A DNA stretch of 24,284 bases from Deinococcus multiflagellatus (GCF_020166415.1 NZ_JAIQXV010000034.1:1-24284), one strand, 5' to 3'. Counted from the first letter of the stretch, positions 12,673-23,087 are shown. The notes: generated by a model from the letters alone, not told the origin. Made by a program: numbers and translations.

Positions 12673-13725
12673 TCACTTCGGTTTCAGGATCACCGTTCGC
12701 ACCGCCCTTTGCCCGTTCTGGATCGCCTGGGCCAGTACCCAGCCCTGGTCGTTCAGGGCGTAGGTCCCCTGGATGCGCCAGCCTTCCACCCGAATAGGGC
12801 GGTAGGTGCGCGTGGCGTGGGTGTAGATGAACTGATCGTCCAGATAGCCCACCAGCGCCTGCCCCTTCTCGTTCAGGTCCTGCGCAAACACGGCGTCGGT
12901 GCCAGCGGGGCGCTGCACCTGGGCGGGCTGCGCCGCATTCGCCGGCCACACGTAGAGCGTGGCGCCGTCGCCGGCCACGTCCTCGCCCAGAATCAGCCCG
13001 GCCTCGTTGATGAACTGGGGCTGCCACACCTTCCTGTCCACGTTGTACAGGCCTTCTGGGCGCTGCACGGCGCTGTCGGCCACCACCTGGCCGGCACGGT
13101 TCACGTCGTGGGCACCGCTCACCGGCAGGGGCTGGACAGCGCCTGTCGCCGCCTGCCACAGGTAGCTTTCTCCTGTATTCAGGTCGCTCGCCACCGCCGT
13201 CAGGTCAGGCGCGCAGTTCTGAATGAAAATGTTGGGGTCAGGGAGAGGCAGGGGGGTCAACCGGCCTCCGCTGAAGAAGAGGGGGAGCTGCTCGGAAAAG
13301 GTGTTCAGCACGAAGCGCCCATCGTCCGCCAGGCAGGTCCGGCCAACCGAGGAGGCCAGCTCGCCCGTTTTGAAGCTGGCGGGCAGGGGCAGGGCCCGGG
13401 GCGTTCCTCCGGTCCACAGGTGCAGCACGTCGGTGTCGTCGGCGCGGGCCTGGGCGCCCGGGTGCGCCACGAACAGGACGTGGCCTTTGTTGTTCAGGGC
13501 CAGGGCGAAGGCGTGCCGAAAACCGGCGGGCAGCGGCACCGCCTGCACCGTGAACGTGGCGCCGCTGCCCGGCGCAGTGCTGGCTTTCACGGTTTGGGGC
13601 CGGGGCGTGGGCATCGCTCCCGGCTGGGCCGCCCCCAGTGCGGCGCCCAGCAGGGCCGAGCCGAGCATCGCCAGCCGCAGGCGGGCAGGCGGAGTGGAAA
13701 GGGGCCGGCGCAGGTGGGGCGACAT
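12673..13725 (-). CDS. exported HAF-repeat-like protein, opposite to the hpa genes
   Basis: This 350-aa protein has an N-terminal export signal (positively charged start, hydrophobic core MLGSALLGAALGAA at ~20-33). The rest is a series of short repeated units with the pattern xxLNxxGxVLxxx: ALNNKGHVLF, DVNRAGQVVA, DLNEKGQALV and ALNDQGWVLA. This is the look of HAF-family extracellular repeats, which probably fold as a beta-propeller. Three Cys/Trp-rich blades can be guessed in the middle. It lies on the strand opposite to the hpa genes and separates hpaD from hpaH. The ATG at 13725 has a weak GAGG site. The function of HAF-repeat proteins is not known; a link to aromatic catabolism is not shown. 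Confidence 0.75.
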   Translation of the reverse strand: MSPHLRRPLSTPPARLRLAMLGSALLGAALGAAQPGAMPTPRPQTVKASTAPGSGATFTVQAVPLPAGFRHAFALALNNKGHVLFVAHPGAQARADDTDVLHLWTGGTPRALPLPASFKTGELASSVGRTCLADDGRFVLNTFSEQLPLFFSGGRLTPLPLPDPNIFIQNCAPDLTAVASDLNTGESYLWQAATGAVQPLPVSGAHDVNRAGQVVADSAVQRPEGLYNVDRKVWQPQFINEAGLILGEDVAGDGATLYVWPANAAQPAQVQRPAGTDAVFAQDLNEKGQALVGYLDDQFIYTHATRTYRPIRVEGWRIQGTYALNDQGWVLAQAIQNGQRAVRTVILKPK

Positions 13726-13919
13726 GCCTCTACCCTAGGCAGCGGGCGGGACAGCTGGGGGGACAGTTCCGCCCCCGGCCCGTGATCGAGGCGGATTCTC
13801 GCCGTGACGCCCACCTTTGAGCCGAGCCGTTGATGCCCTACCTGAACGCCCGCATTCCCACCTCCCCGCTTCACTTCATTCGTTCTCATAACTGATGGAC
13901 CCACACCCAAGGAGCACCA

Positions 13920-15522
<1,603 letters not shown>

Positions 15523-15531
15523 AGTTGAAAC

Positions 15532-15551
15532 TGCTCGTCACATGACGAGCA
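15532..15551 (+). terminator. 20-nt palindrome after hpaI (copy 2)
   Basis: TGCTCGTCACATGACGAGCA has perfect 9-nt arms and is identical, in transcript orientation, to the palindrome after the regulator at 4838-4857. It begins 10 bases after the hpaI stop and is followed by AAAACC, not by T residues, so simple intrinsic termination is doubtful. The two copies bracket the entire regulator-hpa block. Confidence 0.5.
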
Positions 15552-15556
15552 AAACC

Positions 15557-15595
15557 AAGTGCAGGGGTAAGCGCGTTTCTGGCTCCCCTGCACTT
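15557..15595 (+). terminator. hairpin terminator between hpaI and the CHAD gene
   Basis: AAGTGCAGGGG (15557-15567) and CCCCTGCACTT (15585-15595) form a perfect 11-bp stem, extended by AGC/GCT inside the 17-nt loop, and followed by CGCTGTTTTCG. It is the likely real terminator of hpaH-hpaI and may also act for the convergent CHAD gene. Confidence 0.7.
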
Positions 15596-15698
15596 CGCTG
15601 TTTTCGAGGTTGTTGTGAGGCTCGCCAGCCCTTTGAGTGCCGCTGCTGCTCCACACTGTTCTGAAGGCTTCCTGCCCCAACGACACCCGCTTTGCGCC

Positions 15699-16430
15699 TT
15701 ACTCGTCGCAGCTTTTCTCTTGCTGTTCCAGATACGCTTTCAGCGCAGGCCAGAGGTCACGCACGCGGGCCTGGGCGTGGTGCTGGGCTTCCGCTTCACG
15801 GCGCAGCAGGGCCTCGCGGTACTGGGGCACCCAGTCTTCTTCCGTCAGGATCGTCTGGGCCACCTGGGCGTCTTGCAGGCGGCCCAGCTGCTCCAGCACG
15901 GCCAGCAGGGCCTCCGGCGCGTCGCCCATCAGTTCGGCGGTGTAGCGGTAACGTTTCAGGTGTTTGCGCCACTCGTGCCAGGGGTCTGTGCTGGGGCTCT
16001 GGAACACCTGCTCGGCCTCGCGCAGCAGTTCGTGGGCGTCGCTGCACAGGGTTTCTTTCACCCTCGCCTTCCACGATTTGGGGCGTTTGACGGCCGGGGG
16101 CAGGTCGGGCAGGGCGACCTCGGCCTGGGTGCGGGCCCGGCGCTCGGCCCAGGCCTGCTCAAAGTCGCTCAGGGCCTGGGGCGGAACCTCCAGTTCCCTC
16201 AACGCCTGCAAGAGGTGCTGACCCACGGCGTCCCGGTCTCGCACGGGGGCCACGGCCCGGCGCAGGTCACGCCACGCCCGCTTGGTTCGCTTGGGGGCGC
16301 TGGCAATGCGCAGTTGCGCCTGCACCTTTCGCGTCAGCTTGCGCGCTTCGTGAATGGCTTTGGGGTCGCCCTGCTGCAGGTCAGGCCAGAGCTGGTCCAG
16401 GGTCTTGACGGTCTTTTCAAAGCGGTTCAT
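15699..16430 (-). CDS. CHAD-domain protein
   Basis: This 243-aa protein is almost entirely an alpha-helical CHAD domain (Conserved Histidine Alpha-helical Domain), known to bind polyphosphate. Both histidine/arginine/lysine helices are seen: AIHEARKLTRKVQAQLR (25-41) and WHEWRKHLKRYRYTAEL (151-167), along with the internal LGRLQDAQVAQ. It lacks the CYTH triphosphatase domain often fused to CHAD. It converges with hpaI and is followed by the shared hairpins. The ATG at 16430 has no strong ribosome site. Localisation to polyphosphate granules is known for the family but not shown here. Confidence 0.85.
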   Translation of the reverse strand: MNRFEKTVKTLDQLWPDLQQGDPKAIHEARKLTRKVQAQLRIASAPKRTKRAWRDLRRAVAPVRDRDAVGQHLLQALRELEVPPQALSDFEQAWAERRARTQAEVALPDLPPAVKRPKSWKARVKETLCSDAHELLREAEQVFQSPSTDPWHEWRKHLKRYRYTAELMGDAPEALLAVLEQLGRLQDAQVAQTILTEEDWVPQYREALLRREAEAQHHAQARVRDLWPALKAYLEQQEKSCDE

Positions 16431-16535
16431 GGCCCGAGGATGCGCGCCGCAGATGGGTGGGCGTGCGCGCCGTGCCTAACGCTCCTTTCATGCACCTGCC
16501 GCAGAGCGGGTCGGGGGAGAGGGCATACAGATTCC

Positions 16536-16564
16536 GGTTGAACAGGTTTTGTCACTGTTCGACC
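16536..16564 (-). promoter_or_regulatory. imperfect inverted repeat downstream of the DUF4139 gene
   Basis: GGTTGAACAG (16536-16545) and CTGTTCGACC (16555-16564) pair at 9 of 10 positions around 9 bases. It lies between the DUF4139 gene stop and the CHAD gene start, both on the minus strand. It could end the first transcript or act as an operator for the second. No T run follows on the minus strand. Confidence 0.3.
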
Positions 16565-16651
16565 TGAGCAGAGAGCCGAGGGAAGAACGGTTGCCGGGAA
16601 AGATCGAATAGGTGCTTCCCCAGTTCGCTCACAGATTGAACGGCAACCGTA

Positions 16652-17974
16652 TCAGTTCGCCCCCAGCTTCACCCGGAAGCTGACAGTGGCCTGCTGGCCG
16701 GCGGGTACGTCTACCCGGCGCGCCACCGTCACCTGCTGGCTGGGGGCCGGCTGGCCGTCCACCACCACAAAACGGCCGTACAGCTGTTCGCGCACCTGGG
16801 CCTGTACGGAGCGCGCTTTGGTGCTGATCAGGGTGTAGGTGACCTGAAAGGTGGTGCTGAGCACCCGGCCCTCGGCGTTTTTCTCCACGCCCAGCGTCTG
16901 AACGCGGCGCACGTACCGCAGTTCGTGGTCGGCGCCCAGGTCCAGGTCAACGGGGCGGCTGGCCTGGGCCGCTGGCAGGGTTACCGTGCCCACCAGAGTG
17001 CCGTCTTCGCGAACCGTCAAGGGCCCGGTGGGCAGCGACTGGTCCGGGGTGAATTTGTAGTGCCGGTTGGCCCGGCCGGTGCGCTCCTGGCGGTCAAAGT
17101 ACGTGCTGATCAGCGCGTACCGCGTAAAGCCCGTGAGGCGCGGCTGCACGAACGGCAGCGTCAGGCTCTCGCCGCGCCCCAGCGTCAGGCCGCCGGGCAG
17201 GGCGTAGCGCTGCAGGCCCCGCACCTCGCCCAGACTGGTGACTCCAGCTGAGCCAGGCAGTTGGGGCAGCGGCATCACGGCGGCGGCAGACGTGACGCCT
17301 CGGCCGGACTGCTGCTCGTTGCCCAGGCTGTCCGGCGTGGTGCGCACATCGCCCGCGAACAGGTCCACCTGCCGGGCCTCGTAGGTCTCGGTGCCCCGGT
17401 TGCGAATCTCGGCCAGGGCGGCCAGCCGGGCCCCGCTGCCCGCCGCGTTCAGTTCGTAGCGGGGCTGCCACGCCAGCGCCTGCGTGCGGTAGCTCAGGGC
17501 CCCGGTCACCTGGCCCTCGCCGGCCACCTCCAGCTGCACCGCCACCCCACCGGCCAGCGCGTCCAGCGGGGGCAGCGCCGCAAAAGCCAGCTCGCCGGGC
17601 GCGGCGGTCAGATACTCGCCCGACGACAGCCGCACCAGCAGGTCGGCGGCGCGCACCAGCACGCCGTCCAGGGGCGCTTGCCCGGCGCGCAGCACCCGCA
17701 CCGGCTGGCCCTGCTGGGTCGTCAGCCAGTCCAGATCGGTGGGGCGTACCTCCAGCCGCCGCAGGGGCGCGCCCGTAAAGGTCAGGCTGCCCGGCTGAAT
17801 AAAACTCCAGGCCGCGCGGCTGAAGCGCAGCTGGTGGGTGGCCTGCCCGCCGGTCGCCTGCAGGGTGACGGGCGTGCGCACCTCGGCAAATCCCGGGTAC
17901 AGGCGCAGGTCAGTAGCCGAGGCGGGCAAGCCCAGCGTCAGCAGCAGGGCCAGGGCGGTCAGTCGGCGCGTCAT
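16652..17974 (-). CDS. exported DUF4139-domain protein
   Basis: The protein is 440 aa long. It starts with a signal peptide (MTRRLTALALLLTLGLPASA) and continues as a beta-rich protein. LSYRTQALAWQPRYELNA, then AALAEIRNRGTETYEARQVD and DLFAGDV around the middle, is the hallmark start of DUF4139, and VTYTLISTKA with ATVSFRVKLG closes it. An N-terminal DUF4140-like region with the usual long coiled coil is not apparent. The frame is open to 18097, but only the starts at 17974 (chosen) or 17983 (MHPMTRRL) give a sensible signal peptide; neither has a good ribosome site. The protein is expected in the periplasm or at the cell surface, and its function is unknown. Confidence 0.8.
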   Translation of the reverse strand: MTRRLTALALLLTLGLPASATDLRLYPGFAEVRTPVTLQATGGQATHQLRFSRAAWSFIQPGSLTFTGAPLRRLEVRPTDLDWLTTQQGQPVRVLRAGQAPLDGVLVRAADLLVRLSSGEYLTAAPGELAFAALPPLDALAGGVAVQLEVAGEGQVTGALSYRTQALAWQPRYELNAAGSGARLAALAEIRNRGTETYEARQVDLFAGDVRTTPDSLGNEQQSGRGVTSAAAVMPLPQLPGSAGVTSLGEVRGLQRYALPGGLTLGRGESLTLPFVQPRLTGFTRYALISTYFDRQERTGRANRHYKFTPDQSLPTGPLTVREDGTLVGTVTLPAAQASRPVDLDLGADHELRYVRRVQTLGVEKNAEGRVLSTTFQVTYTLISTKARSVQAQVREQLYGRFVVVDGQPAPSQQVTVARRVDVPAGQQATVSFRVKLGAN

Positions 17975-18235
17975 GGGGTGCATCGTGGCATGAACGGGGC
18001 CGGGCGGTGACCGCAGGTGCGGCGCCGCTTGGCCGCCGGTGGGGGAGAGGGTGGACGGTGTCCGAAACATGCTGGAACACCCTTGGCTGCAACACACGAG
18101 GCCGCGGCGCAGGGCCAGACCAGGACAAATCTCCGGGAAGCGGACGTCACTGGCGCCAAAGACGATGAGCTTCCAAGACGGCCCTGGTCGGTCAATCGGC
18201 CAGCAGTGCGCTGGATCTGGGACACCGCTTCACCT

Positions 18236-18715
18236 TCAAGCCTGTGGGCGCCGCCGCAGGGCCCCGCCCAGCATCATCATCAGCGCCCCCCAGGCCAGAA
18301 AGCCCAGGTCGTAGGCCAGCTGGTGGGGGCCGGGGCGAACGTGGTGAATCTGCAGCAGCTGATGGTCAATCAGGCCCTCGACCACGTTAAAAAGCCCCCA
18401 GCCCAGCAGCAGCCCCCCCAGCAGTGCAGAGGTGCGCCGGGGCGCGTGGCCGCCGCGCGTGCCACTCCAGAGCAGCGCTACCCCCAGCACCGTGAAAACC
18501 CAGGTGGCCACGTGAAAAAAGCCGTCGGCCAGCGTGTTGAGCTTCAGGTTGTCCAGGGTGGTGGGGGCGTAGACGCTGCTGAGCAGATGGTGCCACTGCA
18601 GCAGCTGATGCAGCACGATGCCGTCGAAAAAGCCGCCCAGGCCAATCCCCAGCAGGGTGCTGCCCCAGGTCAGGGCGGGCGGCGCGGCGCGGTCGGAAGG
18701 AAGGGATGTGGTCAT
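18236..18715 (-). CDS. DUF2243 integral membrane protein
   Basis: This 159-aa protein has four predicted membrane helices (~17-37, 64-84, 97-115 and 133-152). DUF2243 signatures are present: GFFDGIVLHQLLQWHHLLS (28-46), DGFFHVATW and GLFNVVEGLIDHQLL with IHHVRPG. The many membrane-side histidines (H36, H42, H43, H68, H118, H124, H125) suggest metal or haem binding, which is inference; relatives often occur near cytochrome oxidase assembly genes. GGAGG lies 6 bases before the ATG. It diverges from tldD. Confidence 0.88.
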   Translation of the reverse strand: MTTSLPSDRAAPPALTWGSTLLGIGLGGFFDGIVLHQLLQWHHLLSSVYAPTTLDNLKLNTLADGFFHVATWVFTVLGVALLWSGTRGGHAPRRTSALLGGLLLGWGLFNVVEGLIDHQLLQIHHVRPGPHQLAYDLGFLAWGALMMMLGGALRRRPQA

Positions 18716-18962
18716 GGCGCCTCCTGGGCGGGTTCATCGTTCCGTGGGGCACGGCCGCGCCGGGTGAGCGGCGCCTGAAGGGACGGGCATCAAGTTGGAG
18801 GGCCACCGCAGCGGGGGAGAGCAACAAGGCGGCGGCTGACCCTCCCCACATGCCCCGGCACCGGGCTCCGTTTTGCGGCATGCTGGGGCCTGTCTGCTTT
18901 ACAACCCACCCGCCCGGCCAGCCCCACTGGCCCCTCCCCGCACCCTCAGGAGTTGCCCCGGC

Positions 18963-20381
18963 ATGACCATGACCCAGACCCCCTCTTTGCTTGATCCTGG
19001 CCTGTGCGCCGACGTGCTGCACCTGGCCGGCAGCGGCGGCGCCGATTTCGCCGAGCTGTTCGTGGAAGACACCCACAACACCGGGTACCGCCTGCACCAG
19101 GGCGAGGTGCGCGACGCAGGCGGCGGCAACCTGTTCGGTGCGGGCCTGCGCCTGCTGTACGGCACGCGCGTGGTGTACGCCTACACCAACGATGTCACGC
19201 CCACCGGGCTGCGCCAGCTGGCGGGCGATGTGGCCCGCGCCCGCGCCGGGCAGGGCGAGGTGAGCCGCCAGGGTGCGGGCGGGCTGGACTTCCGCCGCCA
19301 TGACGCGCGCCCGCTGTACGTGGCCCAGCAGCATCCCCTGCACGCCCGCGCGCAGGACAAGCTGGCCCTGATGCGCCGCGCCCACCATGCCGCCGCTGGC
19401 GTGGGCGACGTGAAAACCGTGGACGTGAACTACCTCGACCGGGTGCAGCGCGTGCTGATCGCCAACAGTGAGGGGCTGTGGGCCGAGGATGAGCGGGTGT
19501 GGACCCGCCTGATGGTGAGCGCCATCGCCCAGGACGGCACGTGGCGCGAGAGCGGCTTTTATGGCCCCGGGGCCGGGCAGGGCCTGGAGTTCTACGACAC
19601 GGTGACCCCCGAAGCCATCGGTGCCGAGGCCGCCCGGATGGCGGGCGCCATGTTGCGCGCCGGCCACGCGCCCGCCGGCAAGCTGCCGGTCGTCATCGGC
19701 AACGAGTTTGGCGGCGTGATTTTCCACGAGGCCTGCGGCCACATCTTGGAAACCACCGCCGTGGAAAAGAACGCCAGCGTGTTTGGCGACAAGCTGGGAC
19801 AGGCCATCGCCCACCCGTGCGTGAGCGCCACCGACGACGGCACCCTGCCCGGCGCGTGGGGCATGGTGAGCGTGGACGACGAGGGTCTGCCGGGCCAGCG
19901 CACGGCCCTGATTGAAAAAGGGGTCCTGACCTCGTTCATGGTGGACCGGGTGGGCGAGCTCAAAACCGGCCACCGCCGCACCGGCAGCGGGCGGCGGCAG
20001 AACTACACCTTTGCCCCGGCCAGCCGCATGCGCTCCACCTTTATTGAAGCGGGCCCGCAGACCCCAGAAGAGCTGATCGGGCAGGTGGAGTACGGGCTTT
20101 ATGCCCGGCGGATGGGCGGCGGCAGCGTGACCCCCGGCACCGGGGAATACAACTTCGCCGTCAGGGAGGCGTACCTCATTCGCGGCGGCGAGCTGGCCGA
20201 ACCGGTCAAGGGAGCGTCTCTGGTGGGCAATGGCGCGCAGGACCTTCGCAATATCGTGGGCGTGGCGAACGATCTGGCGCTGGGCCAGGGGATGTGCGGC
20301 AGCGTCTCGGGCAGCATTCCCACCGATGTGGGCCAGCCCCACATCCTGATCAGCGAGATCACCGTGGGGGGCCGCGCATGA
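18963..20381 (+). CDS. tldD: TldD metalloprotease subunit
   Basis: This 472-aa protein is the catalytic half of the TldD/TldE protease, which degrades unfolded or modified peptides and matures some RiPPs (microcin B17 in E. coli). The zinc motif HEACGH is at 255-260 (HExxxH). The C-terminal GMCGSVSG with IPTDVGQPHILI holds the Cys that is a further metal ligand in E. coli TldD. The frame extends to 18873, but the ATG at 18963 has AGGAG upstream and starts the family-typical N-terminus; an ATG two codons on is also possible. It overlaps tldE by 4 bases, so the two subunits would be made together. No RiPP precursor is visible nearby. Confidence 0.93.
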   Translation: MTMTQTPSLLDPGLCADVLHLAGSGGADFAELFVEDTHNTGYRLHQGEVRDAGGGNLFGAGLRLLYGTRVVYAYTNDVTPTGLRQLAGDVARARAGQGEVSRQGAGGLDFRRHDARPLYVAQQHPLHARAQDKLALMRRAHHAAAGVGDVKTVDVNYLDRVQRVLIANSEGLWAEDERVWTRLMVSAIAQDGTWRESGFYGPGAGQGLEFYDTVTPEAIGAEAARMAGAMLRAGHAPAGKLPVVIGNEFGGVIFHEACGHILETTAVEKNASVFGDKLGQAIAHPCVSATDDGTLPGAWGMVSVDDEGLPGQRTALIEKGVLTSFMVDRVGELKTGHRRTGSGRRQNYTFAPASRMRSTFIEAGPQTPEELIGQVEYGLYARRMGGGSVTPGTGEYNFAVREAYLIRGGELAEPVKGASLVGNGAQDLRNIVGVANDLALGQGMCGSVSGSIPTDVGQPHILISEITVGGRA

Positions 20382-21751
20382 CCGGGGCCCTGGACACCAC
20401 CCAGCTGGGCCTGGACGCCGCCCGGCGCCACCTGCTGGACCGCGCCCGCGAGCAGGGCGTGGCGCTGGAGGTGTACGCCCAGCGCGAGGCCGCCACCGCC
20501 ATTGAGGCGCACGGCGGCGAGGTCAGTGAGTTCAAGCTGTCCACCCGGCAGGGGGTGGGCCTGCGCGCCCTGGTGGGCGGCGCGTGGGGCGCGGCCTTTA
20601 CCGAGAACCTCTCGCGCCCCGCGCTGGACCGGGCCCTGGCACGCGCCGTGGAAAACGCCCAGCTGTCGGCCCCTGAACCCGGTGCGGCCCTGATCGCCTG
20701 GGGCGAGCCACCCAGCCTGGACCTGTACGGCGAGGGCCTCAGCGGCGTGACCCCCGAGCAAAAGGCGCAGGTGGCCCTCACGCTGGAACAGGCCGCGCGG
20801 GCGCACGACCCCCGGGTGGTCAGCGTGCCTTACCTGGGCTATGAAGACAGCCAGACCGAACTGCTGGTGGGCAACACCGAGGGCCTCAGCCGCGAGCAGC
20901 GCGCCCTCCACGCCATGACCTACGCCGCGCCGCTGGCGCGCGACGGCGAGGAGAACCGCATGGGCAGCGACTGGCAGTTCACGCGCGAATTCACGGCGCT
21001 GGATCCCACCCAGACCGCCCTACGCGCCGCCGAGAAGAGCCTCGCGCTGCTGGGCGCGCGCCCGGCCCCCACCGGCACCTTTCCGGTGGTGATCACGGGC
21101 GAGTGCATGGCGCAGTTGCTGGGTCTGTTTGCGCCGATGTTCAGTGGCCGCATGGTGGAAGAAGGCAAAAGCCCGCTGGCGGGGCAGTTGGGCCAGCCGG
21201 TGGGCAGCGCCCTGGTCACGCTGGTGGATGACGCCACCTTGCCCCGTGGTATGTCCTCGCGCGCCTTTGACGCCGAGGGGTGCCCCAGCGCCCCACTGAC
21301 CCTGATGGCCGGGGGAGAGCTGCGCGCCTTTTTTCACAACGCCCAGACTGCGGCGCGCGCCGGGCAGGCCAGCACCGGCCACGCCGCGCGCCAGGGCTAC
21401 CAAGGCGTGGTGGGGGTGGGGCGCAGCAACCTCTTCCTGCAGCCGGGCCACACCCCCGACGACGAGGTGACATCGGGCGTCACCGGGGTGCTGCTCACGA
21501 GCGTCTCGGGGGGACACGCCGGCGCCTCTCCTGTGACCGGCGACTTCAGTCTGCAGGCTGAAGGGTTCTGGCTGCAGGACGGCGTGCGTGCCCACCCGCT
21601 GGAGGTTTTCACGGTGGCGGGCACCTTTACCGACCTGCTGGCGCAGATTGAAGCGGTGGGGGAGACCCTGCAGTGGGGCTGGTCTGGCACCGGGGCGCCC
21701 ACGGTGCGGGTCAAGGGCCTGGCGGTGGCCGGGGGGGCACCCAAGGCCTGA
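20378..21751 (+). CDS. tldE: TldE/PmbA subunit
   Basis: The 457-aa partner of TldD has the same fold but no HExxxH, as expected for TldE/PmbA. It shows the shared IEAHGGEVSEFKLSTRQGVGLR segment in pieces (residues ~43-66) and the C-terminal half with SLQAEGFWLQDG and HPLEVFTVAGTFTDLL. The start ATG overlaps the tldD stop (ATGA, 20378-20381); the upstream extension to 20294 only reflects an open frame inside tldD. TldD and TldE form a heterodimer with the active site inside the complex. Confidence 0.93.
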   Translation: MTGALDTTQLGLDAARRHLLDRAREQGVALEVYAQREAATAIEAHGGEVSEFKLSTRQGVGLRALVGGAWGAAFTENLSRPALDRALARAVENAQLSAPEPGAALIAWGEPPSLDLYGEGLSGVTPEQKAQVALTLEQAARAHDPRVVSVPYLGYEDSQTELLVGNTEGLSREQRALHAMTYAAPLARDGEENRMGSDWQFTREFTALDPTQTALRAAEKSLALLGARPAPTGTFPVVITGECMAQLLGLFAPMFSGRMVEEGKSPLAGQLGQPVGSALVTLVDDATLPRGMSSRAFDAEGCPSAPLTLMAGGELRAFFHNAQTAARAGQASTGHAARQGYQGVVGVGRSNLFLQPGHTPDDEVTSGVTGVLLTSVSGGHAGASPVTGDFSLQAEGFWLQDGVRAHPLEVFTVAGTFTDLLAQIEAVGETLQWGWSGTGAPTVRVKGLAVAGGAPKA

Positions 21752-21876
21752 CTTTCTGGCAAGGGGCGCCCCCCCGGCCGGCGGCACGGCCTGCGCTCTG
21801 GACCCGTTCCCCGGACGCCCGGCCACAGGGCTGCCCACTGGCCGCTCAGGCACAGCGGCGCAGGGAAGACCCCGTT

Positions 21877-21903
21877 GGCCTGAAGTGGGAAGCTCTTCAG
21901 GCC
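21877..21903 (+). terminator. hairpin after tldDE
   Basis: GGCCTGAAG (21877-21885) and CTTCAGGCC (21895-21903) form a perfect 9-bp stem with a 9-nt loop, 125 bases after the tldE stop. It is followed by C-rich sequence, not a T run, so its strength is uncertain. Confidence 0.45.
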
Positions 21904-21960
21904 CCCCAGCGCCTCCCCGTCAGGCCCGGGGCTGGGTGCAGCGGCCGGGTGTGGCCTAGC

Positions 21961-22656
21961 ATGGGCCGCATGTTGACCGCGTTCATCAACCCACTGGGCC
22001 TGCTGTACGACCCGTCGGGCACCGCCGAGTCTCCTGGGCTGGCCAGCGGCGTGCTGGACCTGCTGCAGGGCGCCACGCTGGTGCCGGTCACGGGGCTGGG
22101 CGAGGACGAACTGCTGGCGGTGCCTGCCGCCTTCACCTCGTGGCAGGTGCTGGCCCACGGCGCGGTGGTGCTGACCCCCGAAGGTGAGGAAGACGCCGCG
22201 TGGCGCCGCCTGACCCGCGAAGCCCAGGCCGAGGCCGAGGCGGCCCTGACGCTGGGGGCCCAGGCTGCTGGCCACCTGAATGCCCTGGAACAGCTGGGCC
22301 TGGAGGTCACGGTGACCGAACGGCACGGGCGGCCCTTGCTGGTGCAGCTGCGCCACCCCTATGGCCTGACCCGGGCGCTGGATCAGGCGCGTGCGGGGCT
22401 GCTTGAGTGGCTTCAGGACGCCCCATTTCGCCAGGACCTGCGCCTGACCCGTGACCCGCTGGGCCTGACCCTGCTGCCCAGCAGCATCCGGCCAGAGCGC
22501 GCTGTCAACTACCTGCTGTCCCTGTGGTCCGCGCCGGGCTTGACCGTGGGTGTGAGTGCCCTGGCCGATGACCGCCCCTTTCTGGCGCTGTGCGACACGG
22601 CCCTGGTGCCTGGGGCCAGCCTGCTGGGCACGCCCGAGCCCGATCCTGAGGAGTGA
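21961..22656 (+). CDS. HAD-fold protein, probably catalytically inactive
   Basis: This 231-aa protein reads like a Cof/trehalose-phosphatase-type HAD protein, but the key residues are gone. Motif I, normally hydrophobic-DxDGTLL, reads AFINPLGLL (7-15). Motif II survives as VPVTG (41-45). The motif III lysine region is SSIRPERAVNYLL (174-186). Motif IV, normally GDSxxDxxFL, reads VSALADDRPFLALCD (198-212) with one or two Asp left. Hence a pseudo-phosphatase is inferred. The ATG at 21961 and the one at 21970 (MLTAFINPLG) are both possible; the ribosome site is weak. It is convergent with the ArsR-type gene. HAD membership itself is moderately certain. Confidence 0.7.
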   Translation: MGRMLTAFINPLGLLYDPSGTAESPGLASGVLDLLQGATLVPVTGLGEDELLAVPAAFTSWQVLAHGAVVLTPEGEEDAAWRRLTREAQAEAEAALTLGAQAAGHLNALEQLGLEVTVTERHGRPLLVQLRHPYGLTRALDQARAGLLEWLQDAPFRQDLRLTRDPLGLTLLPSSIRPERAVNYLLSLWSAPGLTVGVSALADDRPFLALCDTALVPGASLLGTPEPDPEE

Positions 22657-22688
22657 TCAGGCTGGCCCGGGGAGCAGCTTGGCGCCGC

Positions 22689-23051
22689 CTATTCGCGCGC
22701 GTGTTCCAGGGCGTTGCGGATGGTGGTGGTCACGTGGTGATCCAGCAGGCGGTAATACACCACCCGGCCCTCCTTGCGTGAGGTCACCACGCGCCCGGTG
22801 CGCAGCAGCCGCAGTTGGTGGCTGACCGCGCTTTCGCTGATGGCCACCACGGCCGCAAGGTCGCACACGCACAGTTCGGTGGTGTGCAGCGCGCTGAGGA
22901 TTTTCAAGCGGGTGGGGTCCGCGATGAGTTTTAAAAAAGCCGTGGCCTGCTCCACACAGGGGGGCGGGGGCAACTGCTGCCGGGCAAGCGTCACCGCTTC
23001 GGGATGCAGGCAGGTGTCTTCACAGACATCGTCTTGAGAGGCGGTGCTCAC
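22689..23051 (-). CDS. ArsR/SmtB-family metal-responsive repressor
   Basis: This 120-aa winged-helix protein has the core ADPTRLKILSALHTTELCVC with the recognition helix in SESAVSHQLRLLR and the wing in SRKEGRVVYYRLL. Two metal sites are visible. The first is an alpha-3 type: C61 and C63 with D64 in ELCVCDLA, plus N-terminal C10 and C14. The second is an alpha-5 type: D104, H106, H117 and E120, at the very positions used by SmtB for zinc. This suggests a sensor of Zn/Cd/Pb type. The start is a GTG at 23051. The regulated gene is not obvious: its neighbours are an S10 peptidase (divergent) and a HAD-like protein (convergent). Confidence 0.88.
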   Translation of the reverse strand: MSTASQDDVCEDTCLHPEAVTLARQQLPPPPCVEQATAFLKLIADPTRLKILSALHTTELCVCDLAAVVAISESAVSHQLRLLRTGRVVTSRKEGRVVYYRLLDHHVTTTIRNALEHARE

Positions 23052-23066
23052 CCCCCGAGTCTAAGC

Positions 23067-23087
23067 GCTGTGGCGAGCAGCCACAGC
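23067..23087. promoter_or_regulatory. inverted repeat between arsR-type gene and peptidase gene
   Basis: GCTGTGGC (23067-23074) and GCCACAGC (23080-23087) form perfect 8-nt arms around 5 bases, 16 bases upstream of the GTG of the ArsR-type gene and in the shared divergent promoter region. It is a candidate operator for self-regulation and for the peptidase gene, though its sequence is not a typical SmtB site. Confidence 0.4.

Noticed and set aside
18387..20342. 651-codon minus-strand open frame opposite tldD
   Set aside because: Antisense shadow of tldD; His/Ala/Gly-rich with no domain pattern.
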